Shown here in pieces: positions 6,464 to 7,387 of a stretch of DNA of 7,387 bases; position 1 is the first letter of the stretch, and every line of letters starts with the position of its first letter. The DNA lies in the NCBI GenBank assembly GCA_043801935.1, contig JAZDLO010000025.1, positions 1-7,387 of the forward strand, given 5' to 3'. Below the pieces are notes generated by a model that ran no database searches, was not told where the DNA came from, and saw only the letters and a program-made list of their open reading frames with translations. Origin of the DNA: JAZDLO01 sp043801935 (GTDB lineage: Bacteria > Actinomycetota > Thermoleophilia > RBG-16-64-13). The position numbers were made by a program, and so were the translations under genes.

Positions 6464-6470
6464 CCTCCTA
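6464..6470 (-). promoter_or_regulatory. Shine-Dalgarno of ltaE fused to the upstream stop codon
   Basis: TAGGAGG on the - strand: TAG (6470-6468) stops the dehydrogenase gene and AGGAGG is the ribosome-binding site 4 nt before ATG 6459. This arrangement suits termination-reinitiation. Confidence 0.75.
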
Positions 6471-7387
6471 GCGGGGAGTCGAATCCGGGAGCCCGCCGTC
6501 CACCGGGATGGTGGCGCCGGTGGTGGGCGTCTGGCGCGTGGCGAAGAAGAGCACGGCGTTCGCCACATGGGCCGCTGTGACCTGGACTTTCAACAGATTC
6601 CTGCTCTGATAATAAGCCTCCAGGCCGGCTTCATCCAATCCCCGGGCCCGCATCCGGTCGGGGCCGACCTCGGCCCACAAACCGGACCGGCACGCGCCGT
6701 GCGCGAACACGGCGTCGGGTGCCACCATGTTGACCCTCACGTCATCTGCCGCCAGTTCCAGGCTGGCGATGCGGGCCAGTTGGTGTGCCGCCGCCTTGGT
6801 GGAGCTGTAGGCCCCGAAATTGGCCCCGGGCGCGAACACGTTCTTGGTGGAGACCAGCACGATGTCGCCTCCGGTGCCCTGGCGCTCGAACAGCCGGGCG
6901 GCCTCGGCCAGTACGAGCAAGGTGCCCTCGACGTTCACCCGTTCGAGCTTGCGATAGCGTTCGAGGTCCAGCTCGATGAGTGGTGACACCATCGCGATAC
7001 CGGCGTTGGCGATGACCAAGTCGACCCCGCCCCAGGTCTGCGCCACCCGGGCGAAACCGGCCGAAACCGACGCCGTGTCGGTGACGTCCAGCTGTACCCC
7101 CAGCACTTTTCCCGGAAAATCCGCTTCCATTTCTCGGAGCAAGGTTTCCAACGGAGCCCCGGGCAGATCGGTGGCTGCGACCAAGCACCCCGCTTCGAGC
7201 AGCCCCTCGCACACTCCGGTCCCGATCGCGCCGGCCGCCCCGGTCACCAAGGCCACGTGCCCGCGGAGCGCGGCGGCCCGCGGCCGGCCGACTGGGGCAC
7301 CGGCGGCGGCGGCAACGCCCGCCGACCCGGTCGGTGCGTCCGGCCCCAGCTTCGCGTGCTGGAGGCTGCGGTACTCCATACGGAAGA
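6468..7387 (-). CDS. Short-chain dehydrogenase, probably the C-terminal half of a bifunctional rhamnulose-1-phosphate aldolase/alcohol dehydrogenase (5' part outside the window)
   Basis: The frame is open to the right edge. Counting from the Met at 7379, the SDR signatures are TGAAGAIG (46-53, NAD(P) binding), NAG (125-127), Ser177, and the catalytic YSSTK (Tyr191, Lys195), ending in TTGATIPVDGG. The segment STKNVFAPGANFGAYSSTKA, and later GLWAEVGPDRMRARGLDE and YYQSRNLLKVQVTAAHV, resemble the dehydrogenase half of fused class II aldolase/SDR proteins of rhamnose catabolism, in which lactaldehyde from the aldolase is oxidised or reduced. The visible N-terminus, FRMEYRSLQHAKLG, recalls the linker of those fusions, followed by an Ala-rich stretch. 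So the Met at 7379 is probably internal; the 8 bases upstream show no Shine-Dalgarno. The alternative is a stand-alone SDR starting at 7379. The stop is TAG 6468-6470, 8 bp before the threonine aldolase. Confidence 0.8.
   Translation of the reverse strand, partial: FRMEYRSLQHAKLGPDAPTGSAGVAAAAGAPVGRPRAAALRGHVALVTGAAGAIGTGVCEGLLEAGCLVAATDLPGAPLETLLREMEADFPGKVLGVQLDVTDTASVSAGFARVAQTWGGVDLVIANAGIAMVSPLIELDLERYRKLERVNVEGTLLVLAEAARLFERQGTGGDIVLVSTKNVFAPGANFGAYSSTKAAAHQLARIASLELAADDVRVNMVAPDAVFAHGACRSGLWAEVGPDRMRARGLDEAGLEAYYQSRNLLKVQVTAAHVANAVLFFATRQTPTTGATIPVDGGLPDSTPR

Noticed and set aside
5464..6471. Long + strand open frame (335 codons) antisense to threonine aldolase
   Set aside because: It mirrors a gene with complete family motifs, has no recognisable domain, and long antisense frames are expected in GC-rich DNA.

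Overview
By eye this is GC-rich DNA (about two-thirds G+C), densely coded, with GTG starts and strong Shine-Dalgarno sequences. An S-layer homology (SLH) protein and a probable fused sugar-phosphate aldolase/dehydrogenase suggest a high-GC bacterium such as a deep-branching, possibly uncultured Actinomycetota or a Chloroflexota-like lineage. The lineage is an inference; no rRNA or other taxonomic marker is present.

Layout. Positions 1-435 (+ strand) hold the 3' end of an SLH-domain protein gene that enters from the left edge. The rest, 461-7387, is one tightly packed run of eight genes on the - strand, convergent with the SLH gene. In transcription order (right to left) they are: the dehydrogenase end of a probable bifunctional aldolase/short-chain dehydrogenase (cut by the right edge); a low-specificity threonine aldolase; a Nudix hydrolase; an HD-domain phosphohydrolase; a small DUF2007-type protein; a type II-like L-asparaginase fused in frame to a GNAT acetyltransferase domain; a ROK-family sugar kinase (glucokinase-like); and RsmI, the 16S rRNA C1402 2'-O-methyltransferase. 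No gap between genes exceeds about 25 bp. Four of the seven junctions are overlaps (ATGA, GTGA, 17 bp, 7 bp). In two others the upstream stop codon lies inside or beside the Shine-Dalgarno of the next gene. Translational coupling in one operon is the simplest reading. Its promoter lies outside the window.

The operon mixes small-molecule catabolism (threonine aldolase, aldolase/dehydrogenase, asparaginase, sugar kinase) with nucleotide or phosphate-ester hydrolases and an rRNA modification enzyme. No single pathway joins all of them, so it looks more like a housekeeping cluster than a dedicated system. I found no clearly new biological system, RNA gene, CRISPR array or mobile element. The most notable points are the asparaginase-GNAT fusion, a repeat-expanded insertion inside the Nudix domain, and a strong intrinsic terminator for the SLH gene that lies inside the 3' coding end of the convergent rsmI gene.
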